A stretch of DNA of 64,000 nucleotides from Ambrosia x helenae (GCA_030844895.1 CM061231.1:29459149-29523148); one strand, 5' to 3'; shown: positions 24,008 to 36,172, counted from the stretch's first letter. The notes: generated from the sequence alone by a model not told the origin. A program made the numbers and translations.

Positions 24008-24274
24008 TGTCTTCCCAAGTCCTCAAGTTACTTGTAACTTGTTGGACTTAGGCATCTCGTGGCTTCTGGGTTGTGCTACGGTGTTTGGGGAGATTGTGAG
24101 GATTGTCGACGCGTGTCCATGCCAGCTGTCGAGATATTGAGGGACACGTGGACGTGTTTATAGCCATGTGATGGGTCTGTTGATGTGATGGCGGTTGGGT
24201 TGTCGAGACAATCTGGACCGCTCATTCTGCCCAACTGTCCCCCACTTGGCCATCTCAACGGTCTCATCCTTCCC

Positions 24275-24284
24275 CTATATATAA
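24275..24284 (+). promoter_or_regulatory. TATA box of the antisense gene
   Basis: CTATATATAA lies 182 bases before the ATG at 24466 and outside the LTR. A pyrimidine-rich stretch follows, as in many plant leaders. It suggests the antisense gene has its own promoter. Confidence 0.55.
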
Positions 24285-24465
24285 TCCTCCTTTTTTTTTT
24301 ATTTTTCTACTGTTTTACTTTACCCTTCTCTTCTTTTCACTCTTTCTTACAAGCCGGAGCTTCCCTGTTGTTTCCGCCCGTTTACCTGCAAGACGATTCT
24401 CTGCAACCGTTTAAGGTGTGTTCCTTCTTTCCTTAAACTCGTATCTAATTATTCGCTTCTTAGAG

Positions 24466-27149
24466 ATGGTGAAGGATGACATGGGTACTACCTTTTCGAA
24501 GTTATCTTCGGATAGGTTAGTCCGATTTTTAGACGAATATAGGATACCTCGTGATCTGAACCCTATTTTGCCTGAACCCAATGAGCCCATTTATCCCTTT
24601 CGCGAAGGAAAGTTTGGGTTTTATACCCGGGTCTGCGACTTTGCTAACTACCGCGTCCCGTTTACCAAGTTTTTGATGCGGGTTCTGCGGTTTCACGGAG
24701 TGCATATCTCGCAAGTGAACCCATTTGGCCTTAGCCGTATTAACCACTTCGAGCTGTCTTGCTGAGCTTTGGAGAAAGGCGCGGACTTGAATGTGTTCCG
24801 ATGTTTTTATAAGTTGACCAAGCAGGGAAGTTGGTATAGTTTTGAGAAGCGGAGATCCCTGGAGAGTTGCCATGACTACCAAACCACTAGTTTGAAGAAC
24901 TGGAAGAATCAGTTCTTTTGGCTCGATGACCGCTGCTTACCTGCGGACATGACATGGTGCACGCGGTACGAGTCCTCTGAATGGGATTTGCCCAAGAGGT
25001 TTAGGTATAACTGTGCCTTGTACGTGGGTCTTGCCGAAAATAAAACCAATATACAGAAGTACCCGGAGCACGTGCTTGTTTTAGGCTGTATCAGTGGTAA
25101 CTGGGATTTGCATGACCGGTGGCCGGTAGTTTTATATGATGGCGAGGGTGAGTGGGGAGCTTATATTTTACTGCTTTTCCTTAAGGTTTTTTAGCCTTTA
25201 TTTTCTAACTTTAGTGTTCCCCTTTTATGCAGAAATGTCGTTGCTTGATAGTTTGAAGCTTACTACTTTTAATGACTCGGCGTTGTCATATTCTCATGTT
25301 GACCTGGAACAGAGCGAGCCCATCCTGGATCAAATCAACCGAGCCCAGCAGCCTATCCGTCCTGCTCAGAATGCCGCAGCTGGTGCCAGCGGGGCTGGGG
25401 GAGAAGGTTTAACTGCGGGGGTCATTACTGAGATTGTGGAAGAGGAGGGTTTAAATACCGACGTTGCTCAGAGAGATACTTCTTCTATCCCTCATCCTAC
25501 CTCAACAACTTCTTCTCAGAAGGATGCTGCTTCTATTCCTGCCACGGATGCTGCTGCCAATCCCTCCAGTGCTACCAAGTCTATTTCCCCTGGTGCTTCG
25601 GGAAATGTTGAGAATATATCTCTAACTGACACTTCTGTTTCAAAGGATTCTGGGAAAAGGAAACGTGCTGGAACAAAGGGTACCGGGGCTAGTTCGAAAG
25701 CTTCGAAGAAGTTGAGATTTTTAGACCATCCTGATGAGGTATTTTCTAACCTTTTAAATAACCTTGAAAATCACTTGTACGGAGGCCAATCCTCCCGTGA
25801 CTCAGCCCCGGTACTAATGGTAGATCATCCTCAGGTTAATCAAGTTGGAGAGAAGTTTGTGATTGATGAAGAGGAGGATGAGGGTTTTGTGGGACTCGAG
25901 AGTCCGGTGGTTGAGAAGGCTCCAGGGAAGGGAGTTCAGTTTGGTGAGTTTCGTCAGTCCCCACTTCTTTCTCAATCTGGCATGGGGGATAATGATGCTG
26001 CTTTCCCCCCAAGTTGGTTTGAGACTGAGGTGTTTGCCACATGTGGTTTTGCAGCGATGGTAGGTGGTGATGCTGGGGCGAGTGCTTCGACCGCTGATGA
26101 GAAGTTCTCCCCGGAGTGGGATTTAAAGAATGGAGATAGGGTGGTGGATGCTCTTTCGGCTCGAATGATGCTTTTTAATCTGGACACTCCGGCCGACCGC
26201 GAGTATTATCACGGCATGGAGTCCCCGACCTTATGTGAAGCTTTGTTGGTGAATCAAGCCCAATCCAACTTTTTAGTGGCCGAGGCTTACAGGAGATGGA
26301 TGGATGCGGAAGTGGATAGAGATAGACTGCGGAAGAAGGCGACAGCAGGTGGTAGTTCTGGGGCGTTGAAGCAACTTCAAGATAATTTGAAAAGTGCCCA
26401 GCAACAAGCCTCCTCTTCTCAAAAGGCCTTGGCCCCCGCAGCTGAAGCTCGAGATAAAGCTTTAAAGGAGTTGGAGAATTTGAAGAGAAAATTTAATTCT
26501 TCCGAAGCTGCTCATGCCGCATCCACCAAAGAGCTCCAGGATGTGATCAAACAAATGGAAACCACGATGGAATCTCTGCGGAAGGGGACGGATGCCTTAA
26601 CAGCTGGTACGTGCGTCTGTGAGCATGTCTCTTTTCCCTTTATCTTTTTGATTATTGAACTCTCTTTTTGGCCCAGAACGTGATGATGCTCTGAAGGGGG
26701 AGAAGGTGGCCCGGCAGGTGTATGCTACGGCCGAGAAGAAAATGGCCGAGGACGAGGAGGCTTGGAGGAAAGAAAGAGCAGAGCTTGTTGCAAACATTGA
26801 CGAACTTTTTGGCTTCAAGAAGTTTTTTCCGACGGAGGGAGCTCAACGCATAACGGACTTTGTTCACAAAGGTCCGATCATGAAGCAAGCTGTGAGCGGG
26901 GTCGTCAATGCTATGAATGCGGCCGGGTTTAATGAAGGTTTGAAGGCTGGATATGCAGCCGTTGCTAAAGGGATCCCGTTGGAGAAGAATCCCCTGCTGA
27001 AACCCGAGGTCGACGCTCAGCTCATGGACGCAGTGAAGACCTATGACGCTCTGGTGTTCCCGCCGATAGCCAAGCTTGCCGACCAAGTGACTGGTCCTCC
27101 GGAGTCCCTTCCTGAAGCCTTTGAGGGGCTTAAGCTTCCCTCTACTTGA
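24466..27149 (+). pseudogene. Antisense gene of the Tat element, 'putative gypsy type transposon' family, 3 exons
   Basis: Exons are 24466-25147, 25233-26606 and 26677-27149. Introns of 85 and 70 bases (GTGAGT...TATGCAG and GTACGT...GCCCAG) restore the frame exactly, giving 843 codons including the stop. The N-terminal 230 residues (for example RVLRFHGVHISQVNPFG) resemble the 'putative gypsy type transposon' protein family known from Tat elements. The middle is Ser/Ala-rich with a basic patch (GKRKRAGTKG). A long coiled coil follows (about 390-580), then a conserved C-terminal block with FFPTEGAQRITDF. An in-frame TGA at 24763-24765, probably from CGA, breaks exon 1. Function is unknown. It runs opposite to gag-pol, between integrase and the 3' LTR. 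Confidence 0.82.
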
Positions 27150-27914
27150 ACATTTACTTTATGTTTTCAAACAATTTTATTCATTCCGGACCTTTGTGTG
27201 GTCCGGACTTGTTTTGTAATATATTTGGACAAGTACCACCTGGTTCGGATCTTTTAATAGGTCCGAACTTTATTTGAATGTAGGCTGAACTCCGAACCGT
27301 GTCATGGGTTCGGGCTTTGTTTCTGTGCTTATTAAAGATCGTACGTAATGTATTTTGCCTTAGGTGATGTCCTTGGTTTTGAAATGACCGATTCATAGGA
27401 AGGAGGCTCGTAGCTTAGTTAATCGTGCGTCCACGTATCTTGCTACGTCCTAATTTTTTTTCGCAAAATTTTGTGTATTTTTAGGTAACCATGGTTTATA
27501 GGGTTTCCCTACCGGGACGCGGCTATTACCCATGCCGTGTGCTGGTGTTTTAGGTTTTCCCCTTTGTATAGATAATTTTTTGTTTTATGACTGTTTAAAA
27601 TTTAGCAAGGTGCTTGATTTAGGTTAGTTGAGATCCGGACCAAAACTTATCCACTTTGATCCGGTTCTTTTTGCTACTCCTGTTTGATGTCTTTCACACC
27701 ATGTGGCATTTGTTATGTCGAGCTCATTTTTGAGCTTCGGCTCATATTAGCACCTTAGAATTTTTTTCAAAGTAAAAACCAGCTTTTTTATTAATACTTC
27801 GTCGGGGAATGTTACATCCCGAATGGTAACAAGAAAAAAGAAATAGTGGGGAATGGCACATCCCACATTACAATATGAAGAGGAAATATTACTTAGAAAA
27901 CTAGCTGGTCATGC
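27150..27914. other. Spacer between the antisense gene and integrase of the Tat element
   Basis: It holds the convergent 3' ends of the two coding units. It has repeated TCCGGAC/GTCCGAAC words and no open frame of note. Confidence 0.6.
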
Positions 27915-29507
27915 TTACATATAGCATTTTTTCAAGTGGGCACCATTCCAGGTGCGATGTACGTCCTTCCCTTCTAGGGTTTGGAGGGTATAAGCACCTT
28001 TTCCTCCTGCGGTTTTGACAATGTATGGCCCTTCCCTGGACGCGGCCATCTTTCCCTTTTCCACACCGCTAGCCTTGTTGCACCGGAATACATAGTCTCT
28101 GGGTTTGAACCGGATCTCTTTCACTCTAGAGTTGTAGAACTTTTCCAACTTTTGTTTATACCGCGCTTCTTTGATGGCTGCGGCTTCCCTTCTTTCATCT
28201 AGCAGGTCAAGATTCATGCGGAGTTCTTGATTGTTATTTTCAATGCTTTGGATCCGAGAGGAGGGGGATCCGATTTCGACCGGTATGACTGCTTCAGTCC
28301 CGTATGTGAGACTGAAGGGTGTTTCTCCCGTGCTGGTTTTGGTGAAGGTTCGATGAGCCCATAAAACATTGGGGAGTTCATCTACCCAGCCACTTCTTTT
28401 TCTTCCCAACCTCTTCTTTATCCCCTCAATCAAGCTTCTATTTATGCGTTCCACCTGACCATTCGCCTGCGGGTGGGCCACCGAGGCGAATGATTGTTGG
28501 ATGTGCAGATCCTGACACCATTTTTTGAAGGGGTTGTCTGCGAACTGCTTTCCATTGTCGCTGACTATTGTTTGGGGTAACCCGAAGCGACATACTATCT
28601 GCTCCCAGACGAACTTTTTTACTTCTTTTCACGTGATCTTGGAAAGTGGTCGAGCCTCCACCCACTTCGTGAAGTAGTCCACGGCTACTAGCAGGAATTT
28701 CATGCCTCCGGTGGACTTAGGGAAAGGTCCGACGATGTCGATGCCCCATTGTTGGAACGGCCATGCCGTTGTTACTGGAATCATGTTATTCTTAGCTCGA
28801 AGACTAACTGGAGCGTGCCTTTGGCATTCATTGCATTTCTGGAGCTCGGACACTGCGCTGTTATGCATTCCCGGCCAAAAGTACCCGGCGTTCATTATCT
28901 TTGCCACCATCATTCTAGGACCGGAATGTATACCGCATATGCCTCAGTGGATTTCTTGAATGATGTATGTGGCTTCATCCAAATCCACGCATTTAAGGAG
29001 CGGTCCCAAGAACGTCCTTCGGTACAGTTGTCCGTCAATCACTTGGTATTGGAGAGCTTTGACTTTTAACTTTCGAGCTTTTACTTTGTCTTCCGGGACG
29101 ACATCGTTGGTTAAGTACTGCATTATGGGAGTCATCCAGTTATCTGTCGGTGGGTTTATTGATAGAACTGCGGCTGCCTGGACTGTCGGGCTTTGTAGGC
29201 CTTCCATGTGTACTTCTTGATTTACGATGTCCATGGTTGTGGCAGCTAGTTTACTCAAAGCATCCGCTTTCTTGTTCTTGCTCCCAGGGATGTGTACCAC
29301 CTGGCATACTTCGAACTGCTTCATCAATTTTTTAGCCTGCATTTTAAAGCAACAGTTAGTCAATTCCTTTTTAGTGAAGTCCGGAGTTTTTGAAGGTTTG
29401 GGTTGATCCAATACCTCGGCTAAGTAAAGAATCATATTAGGTTCTTTAGCCTCATAATCTCCGGATATCTGGTTTGCTACCAACAAAGAATCGACATGTG
29501 CTATAAC
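27915..29507 (-). pseudogene. Integrase and end of second RNase H, Tat element
   Basis: From 29507 the frame carries on the second RNase H (HVDSLLVANQISG), then CNECQ of the integrase zinc region, GIDIVGPFPK (first catalytic D), TIVSDNGKQF (second D) and ANGQVERINR (E). It ends at 27915 after a GPYIV-type tail. Two TGA codons interrupt it: one after YIIQEIH near 28941 and one after RPLSKIT near 28629. Both sit where CGA would fit, pointing to CpG decay. DNA strand-transfer function is lost. Confidence 0.88.
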
Positions 29508-29592
29508 CTGCAAGAGGCATATGTGTCTTAGATTTGTATAATATACTTTGCATTTAGCAGGGAGTTTATTAAGTATCACCGTACACTTGTAC
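29508..29592 (-). other. Intron-like segment within the second RNase H of Tat pol
   Basis: In sense it opens GTACAAGT after AAG and ends CTCTTGCAG before GTTATAG. Removing its 85 bases (not a multiple of three) joins two frames in phase 0 and gives a motif AKKVIAHVDSLLV that lines up with the family without gaps. Confidence 0.65.
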
Positions 29593-31579
29593 CTTTTTGG
29601 CTCCAACTTTAATGGCCAGCCGCAGTCCAGCCAAAAGTGCTTCGTATTCGGCTTCGTTGTTCGAGCTCTTGAAGTTTAAACGGATCGCGTAAAGTAATTC
29701 ACGTCCCTCGGCTTCGCATAAGACCAAGCCTGCTCCCGATCCTTCTGTTCCCGAAGCCCCATCGGTGTGTAGAGACCATGTGGGCTCCGGAGGGTTTTTT
29801 GGTTCGACCAACAGATTCTTGGGAATTTCCACCAAGAAGTCGGCTACTGCTTGACCCTTGACCGGGCCTCTAGTCTTATAAGTAATGTCGAAAGCACCGA
29901 GCTCAATGGCCCACTTGGTCATTCTTCCAGCAGCTTCTGGTTTTCTCAATATGCTAAGTATTGGTTGTTCGGATTGTACTTCGATGTTGAAAGCCTGAAA
30001 GTATCGACGGAGTCTTCTGGAGGTGTGTTCGAGAGCTAGGGCCAATTTTTCGAGGATCGGGTAACAGGCTTCATATTCTCCAAGAGCCCTGCTGATGTAA
30101 TATACCGGTCGCTGGACCGTAGCTCTGGTAACGACAAGGACGGAACATATTGCCCCGTCTGAAGCCGAGAGATACATTGTCAGTGTTTCTCCTGGTTCTG
30201 GTGCGGTTAGGACGGGTAAGATTACCAAGCACTTCTTTAACTCTGTGAAGGCATCATCTGCCTCCGTGGTCCATTCAAACTTTTCCTTTCCCAGGCTCTT
30301 TTTTAAGACATTCATGAAGGGGAGTGTTTTCTCTGCAGCCTTGGAGAGAAAGCGGTGTAAGGCCACCAAACGCCCATTTAGGGACTGCATCTCCTTTAGG
30401 CATTTGGGAGGTTGCATTTTTAGTACTGCTTCGACCTTTGCCGGGTTAGCTTTTATCCCGTCCCGGGCCATCAATACCCCTAAAAACTTGCCTTCTTCCA
30501 GACCAAAAGAACATTTTTTGGGATTTAGCTTCATGTTGATATCCCGCAGCTTGGCGAATGTTTCCTTAATATCTTCCATCATGGAGTCCTTTGTTGTACT
30601 CTTGATAACCACATCATCTACATATACTTCGAGATTCTTCCCTATCTGATGCTTGAAGGCCGAATCCATCAACCTCCGATATGTAGCTCCAGCATTTTTA
30701 AGTCCGAACGGCATTTTGGTGTAGCAATACAGGCCGCTGTTCGTAACAAATGCTGTTTTATCTTCATCACCTTCGGCCATCTGGATCTGGTGATAGCCTT
30801 TATAGGCGTCAAGGAAACATTTCAGCCGAAAACCAGCCACGGCGTCTACCTTCATATCAATTTCAGGGAGGGGGTAGCAGTCCTTTGGACATGCATTGTT
30901 TAGATCTTTGAAATCTACACACATTCTCCAAGCCCCGTCTTGCTTCTTTACCAAAACAGGGTTGGCTACCCAAGTCTGGTACCGCACTTCTCTGATAATT
31001 CCTGCCTGTAAAAGATTTTTTACATCTTCGGCTATAGCCTTGACCCGTTCGGGGGCCATGCTTCTCTTCTTCTGTGCCACGGGTTTTATTCCCGGGTAGG
31101 TGTTCAGTTTATGCTCCGCCAAGCTCCTTGGAACCCCAGTCATATCTGAGTGTTCTCATGGAAAAACGTCTAGCGAATTCGAAAGCAAGTTCCAGAGCTT
31201 TTCTCGGGCTGTGGCGGGGAGCTGTGCACCTACGGAAAGTTTCTGTTCCGGAAATCGGGGATGTATAGACCATTTTTCAACTGATGCGGCCCCAGACTCT
31301 CCCGAGCCATTATCATCTTGTCCCGAACTTAAGGACTGACGAACTTCAGAAATACCGAGCCCAACTTCGGATTCTAGGGTGGCTATTCCTTTTTCTGTGG
31401 GAAATTTTAGCGCTCCGTGGATGGTAGATGTTACCATCCCGAAAGCTTTCATTCCGGGCCTGCCCAATATGATATTGTGCACCGATCTTGATCCTACCAC
31501 AAAAAAGGTTAAGATAACTGTTCTCTGCAATGATCCGGAGCCGAATGTGACTGGGAGGGACAATTGTCCGATTGGTTGG
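29593..31579 (-). pseudogene. Protease end, reverse transcriptase and RNase H, Tat element
   Basis: Starts inside the aspartic-protease region just after the nested LTR (IGQLSLPVTFG, IILGRPGM). The reverse transcriptase follows with MCVDFKDLNNACPKD, KMPFGLKNAGATYRR and YVDD, then a degenerate RNase H and the start of a second RNase H (LHTDGASGTEGSGAG, NNEAEYEALLAG). A TGA at 31153-31155 lies where the family normally has Trp (DVFxxEHSDM). At 29592-29508 an 85-base intron-like segment separates this frame from the next one. Confidence 0.88.
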
Positions 31580-31844
31580 TGATGTATTGTAAAATACATC
31601 GATTTCCAGTGTAAAGTTTGTACAATTTTCGAGTCGTTTAGATAGTGATTTTATTAGTTTTAGGCTTGTACCGGTCTATTTTATTTAGTATAGGTTTTTA
31701 TAGATTTTTATTAGTTTTGAGTAAGTTTTAGTGCTTATTTATTTATTTTATATTTTGGTAGGTGTTCGAATGGACGTTGGAGCGTAAATGAGCAACTTTG
31801 GTCAAGCCAAGAACACCCGAGTTAAGAGCATGGAGCTAGAACGT

Positions 31845-31910
<66 letters not shown>

Positions 31911-33313
31911 TTATGTTATAATGATATATGTGACTTTGATGTCACAAAAGTCAAGCATATGGCCCGTGACTTTGATGTCACAAAAACTCAAGTCACTTTG
32001 GCCCATGGCCCAAAGAATGAAACATCGAAGGGCACAACACATTAATTCAGGAGGGCGCCGCATATTTTTTGATAGAGAGGAACAGACGAGATCGACGAAG
32101 CAGCTCAAAAAATTAGAGGTGAAGGTCAAGGGTTGAAGCCTAGGTGCGAGCACGGGTCGGTTCTATTTCAATTATTTATTATTAATCTATTCAAACCCGT
32201 TGTGAACACCATGAATTTGTCTTGCTTTTATTGTTTTGATTTTGTCATGACAATTATTGGCTAGATCATAAAACTACCTAGGCGATGATTAATACGCTTG
32301 TTTGATTTATTTTCTATTTGGCTTTGGAACTTTTGGTTGTGGGTGAATTTTTAAGTAAAGAACTCTTTATTTTCTGGTTTGATGTGTATGCGTATTTAGT
32401 TTTGTTTAAATAACTTTTATAAACTCCACTTGCGTTTTTGTGAATGTCTTTCATGTATGAATGCGGGTTAGATTGCGGACTGGGTGTTAGCAACTAGTTT
32501 ATGGTTAATTGCCTAGGGTTATCCATAGGGGTTGTAATTGTTAGTTAGATGATTCTAAGTGTTCTACCAATTCTCAATAGCTGTAAGGTGCGAGATTGTT
32601 GGTCTGTCTAGGGTGTTAAATTGCTAGTTCTAGAGGCTTTGTGAGAAGATCTTCCTAGTTTCCCTAGCATTCCTTGTAGGCCAAGTCTTTTCAGAAATAT
32701 TGTAGTTACCCCTTGCACTTTTGGGTGTATTGTGACTTTCGTGCTGTAAGGTAGACTGTCTAGCGAGTACTTTAAGATTCGAGTAGGTAAGCCTGTAAGG
32801 GTAACCTCTCAACCGGTGGTTTAACGGCTTATAGGTTTAGGTTTCTCCTTGAGAAGGGTCGAGGGTCCTCTAGTTTATCCTGTAAGTTTAGTATTTTAAG
32901 ATCCCGGTTCCACACCAGTTCCATGGCCATTAGAAGTTTGTCATTCATGTGTAGGATTCTAGCCTAGGTAGTGCCTTCCCATCACCTGATTTTAGTTCCA
33001 GTTCCCAGTTTGTGTCTATAGTCTATTTAAGTTATATTTTATTTATTTGCATTAGTTTATTAGAAACCCCCCTTTTTTAATCAACAAAACAATTCAAGTA
33101 AATTTGTAGATAAGTAGTCGAGTCTAGTTTACGTTTTCCATTAGAATCTCGTGGGTTCGATACTCGGACTTACTTTAGTTGTACTGCACTGACCGGTACA
33201 CTTGCCGGTTGTGTGGTTTAGGTTTAGAGAGTCTTAGGCTATAAATTTAAAACTTAGAGTGTCTAGTTTAGGTTAATTTAGTTAGTTTTTATTAAACCAC
33301 TTTGAGCACATCA
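31580..33313 (+). mobile_element. Athila-type solo LTR nested in Tat pol
   Basis: 1734 bases, TGATGTATTG...GAGCACATCA, flanked by the exact 5-base duplication GTTGG (31575-31579 and 33314-33318). The end GAGCACATCA and the upstream block with GTGGGTTCGATACTCGGAC, CACTTGCCGG and GTGTGGTTTAG are Athila LTR hallmarks. No internal region remains. It contains an ATA microsatellite (about 31848-31911) and interrupts the protease. Confidence 0.9.
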
Positions 33314-33318
33314 GTTGG

Positions 33319-33868
33319 ACAATTTCCCCGGAGAAACTTACCAAAGGCATGGAAACAGGGATCAACCGCTGTTGCGACGCTTCTGCTAACAACTGGAAAC
33401 ATTGAAGATACATTATCTCAGAGGCACTTCCTCCATCCACGTAAATCCGGTGAGTTTTATGACCGGCCACGATCCCTGAGACAATTATCGGACCTTCTTT
33501 GTAGTTATCAGGTGAAATGGAGGGGAAGGTTATGGGCTGGGCCATCCATGCCGCGATATGATCGTTATTCCGCTTCGTCCCCTGTTGCTTGAGGGTTCGG
33601 ATCATATGTATCCCTGCTTGATCGTTTGGATTGGGAATATTTGTGATGCTAGCCTTTCCTTCTTTGATTTCTTTCACCAAGTGTGACAGCTTACCTGCTT
33701 TAAGAGCTTTCTCAATTTCTTACTTTAATGACCAACAGTCATCAGTGTCATGTCCCCTGGCCCGGTGGTAATCACAGTATTTTTTGGTATTCTTGTCGGA
33801 TGTGGGCTTTTACCTTGGGGGCTTGGGGAAGTCAACATTCTCCGTGCTAAGTATCTCACTGGGTGACT
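33319..33868 (-). pseudogene. Gag zinc knuckle and protease start of the Tat element
   Basis: The frame runs through LLKSPSEIL, a CX2HX4-type knuckle region (CDYHRARGHDTDDC), HLVKEIKEGKA, then the protease active region HRIYVDGGSASEIMY, and stops against the nested LTR after SFSGEI. Two TAA codons interrupt it near 33810 and 33719; the second fits a CAA to TAA change. It is one base out of frame with the upstream gag. Confidence 0.82.
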
Positions 33869-35122
33869 TTAGTAGTTCGGAATAGGTTGACCCCCGGTGT
33901 GAGGAGGAGTTTCGGCCAGTGGAGCTTTTGTCATTTCGGGAGTAAGGCTGGGACCTGTTTTTACCCCAGGAATTACTTCGGTCCGAGCTTGGAGCCCCTG
34001 AACCCTTCTTCCTGAACTACTTCTTGACGAGGAGCGGTACTCATTGTCGTATGTCTGGCTACAAGCACTCTTCCCTCGAGCAAAGGCTCGTTTTCGCTCC
34101 ATCAATACTTCCATGGTTTTCGGAAGATCTTCATGTAACTTCTCTACGAGCTGGTTGTTTCGGACTCCGTGGCAAAAGCCAGAGATTCGCGGTTGATCGA
34201 GAGCTCCACTGATCTGCATACTCTCCTTGTTAAATCTGTCAATAAACCTTTCTAGTGACTCCCCGTCTTTTCTACGGATGTTATGGATTTCGGTGATGTC
34301 TTTTGAACACCTCCGCTGTTGGGAAAAGTTTTGTAGAAAAGCACGGCAAAGTTCAGTCCAATTTGCTATCTCGCCTGGTGCTAAACCATCGAACCACACT
34401 CTGGCCGCCCCCGTAAGGGTCTGGGCGAACATGTGACACCATGCGGGCATGGGCCATAGTTCAATCTCTGCGGATCCTCCAAAATCATGAATGTGATCGT
34501 CCGGATCTGACGTACCGTCATATATTTTTATGGTTGTGGGCATTTTAAGTTTTGCCGGTAAAGGAGCGCTGGCGATACGGGGTGCATACTTGGAATATGC
34601 AGCCATATAGGCTGGGCGATATGGAGTGGTAAGGTCATCTTCAGCTGTGGTGGTGGCTGGTCTTTGCTTTGCCACGGTGGTAACAGGTTGTGTGGTCCCG
34701 TGGTGCCCCGGAAGGAAGCAACTCCCTTGCGGGGTCCCGACGTCGGGAGTGGTAACCACGGTGGAGTACGTGACTTGCGCAACAGGACCCGGACCATATC
34801 CGGAGGATGCTTGAGGTCCATCGGTGGAGAATAAGTTTACCTGCACACTCTTGAGTTTTGCTTCCTTTTCTTGCTGTGCTTTGAGCTGCAATAAGAAGTC
34901 ACGATTCTTGAGGAGAAAATCCGCATCAAACTCTGGTGCGGTATCTTGATTTTTTCGGGAGATGCTGTCCATCGAACTCTGCATGGGCCTAGAACGTCCT
35001 TCCATATTGGTGAGCCCCGCGGACGGGGTTATGACAACAGAGGCCGTAACAGTGGTGGTCTCTTCGTCATGCTCCACATTTGTGACATCTTCGATAACGA
35101 AACCTTCAGATGAAGCCGCCAT
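33869..35122 (-). pseudogene. Gag of the Tat element (frame open 417 codons, then frameshift)
   Basis: ATG 35122 follows the primer-binding site by about 60 bases. The capsid-type gag domain sits at about 200-320 (MPTTIKIYDGTSDPDDHIHD, LTGAARVWFDGLAPG, FLQNFSQQRR, ESLERFIDRFNKE). Before it is a variable, Thr/Val-rich N-terminus. The frame ends at 33869; the expected continuation (ELLKSPSEIL) is in the neighbouring frame, so a one-base indel lies just upstream of 33869. Coordinates of the gag itself are secure. Confidence 0.85.
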
Positions 35123-35177
35123 GGGAAAAACCGTCGATATCTTTACCTTTTAAGGATACAGAAAACGGTTGTACAAA

Positions 35178-35189
35178 CGGATGGCGCCA
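35178..35189 (-). other. Primer-binding site of the Tat element
   Basis: The minus strand reads TGGCGCCATCCG two bases from the LTR edge. The TGGCGCC core is the usual Athila/Tat primer-binding site. Confidence 0.75.
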
Positions 35190-35191
35190 AT

Positions 35192-35821
35192 TGAAGATCC
35201 AAAAAGTGGACGAACCTGCAATTACAACTAAAACAGGTACGAGTATGGTGGATCTAGAATGCTCCGAACCTAAGCTTAAACCTGCACAAGGTAAAAGACC
35301 GTTAGGCTCGTTACAGAGGAGGAGGGAGGGCCTCTCTGTAATCACCCTCCGGCGTGAGGATAAGTATTTGTTTAGTGAGAGAAAGTAGAGAGAGAAAGTA
35401 AGATTCAGAGTGTAATCATTCGTGTGTCAATTGTACTTTGAAGGGGGTATTTATAGTGGTCAACAAAGTTGTACTTTACTTCGGACCCCTTTTGTACTAT
35501 CGTTCGGAATCTTTTGACCTTCGAGAGTGGGTTGTACTTACTTTGATGGAAGCACTATGCCACGTCCCGACGTCCTTGGTCCGTGCCTATGGGCGAGCCG
35601 CGGTATAACTGCTTATACCTCTTCATATCTTCCCAAGTCCTCAAGTTACTTGTAACTTGTTGGACTTAGGTAAGATCGTAGCACAGGTGAGGGAGCCGCG
35701 GTATAATTGCTTATACCTCTTCATGTCTTCCCAAGTCCTCAAGTTACTTGTAACTTGTTGGACTTAGGTAAGATCGTAGCACAGGTGAGGGAGCCGCGGT
35801 ATAATTGCTTATACCTCTTCA
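35192..35821 (-). repeat. 5' LTR of the Tat element
   Basis: 630 bases, the same structure as the left LTR, with junctions ending at 35625, 35723 and 35821. It is followed by GAGGG, matching GAGGA before the left LTR with one mismatch. Confidence 0.9.
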
Positions 35822-35826
35822 GAGGG

Positions 35827-36140
35827 CAAAAGTAAAGTTGCACTAGTTTTAACGTTATTTTACTAATTTCGTGAAAATAACGTTAAAAACGATGGACGGT
35901 TAATCATGCATCATGTGGTGGCGTGTATGGCCAAAAGACAAAGGGGTACATGCACCGATCGGGTTTGTCCCGATTGCTAAGTGTTTCGTGCCTTATGTCC
36001 AAGGCTTGATACCAAACCACATCGAGCCGGGGGTCTCACTGGAAACAACCTCTCTATTCTTAGGGGTAGAGGTAAGGCTGCCTACATCTTACCCTCCTCA
36101 GACCCTACATTAGCTTTGCTATAGGTGAAATTAACTGAGT

Positions 36141-36172
<32 letters not shown>

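Larger units (their letters stand above)
23378..35821 (-). mobile_element. Tat-lineage Ty3-gypsy retrotransposon, degraded, with an antisense gene
   Basis: LTRs of 630 bases each (23378-24007 and 35192-35821) run TGAAGA...TCTTCA and are flanked by near-identical 5-base duplications GAGGA / GAGGG. The primer-binding site is next to the right LTR, so gag-pol reads on the minus strand. The second RNase H domain and the opposite-strand gene between integrase and 3' LTR are Tat-lineage traits. I count about 14 differences between the LTRs (about 2%), mostly transitions. Gag-pol has several nonsense codons, a frameshift and a nested solo LTR, so the element is dead. Confidence 0.92.

Noticed and set aside
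35829..35895. Inverted similarity with about 18790-18825 (ACTAGTTTTAACGTTATTTTAC)
   Set aside because: It is a short shared word without defined ends. It may be a decayed MITE but cannot be supported.
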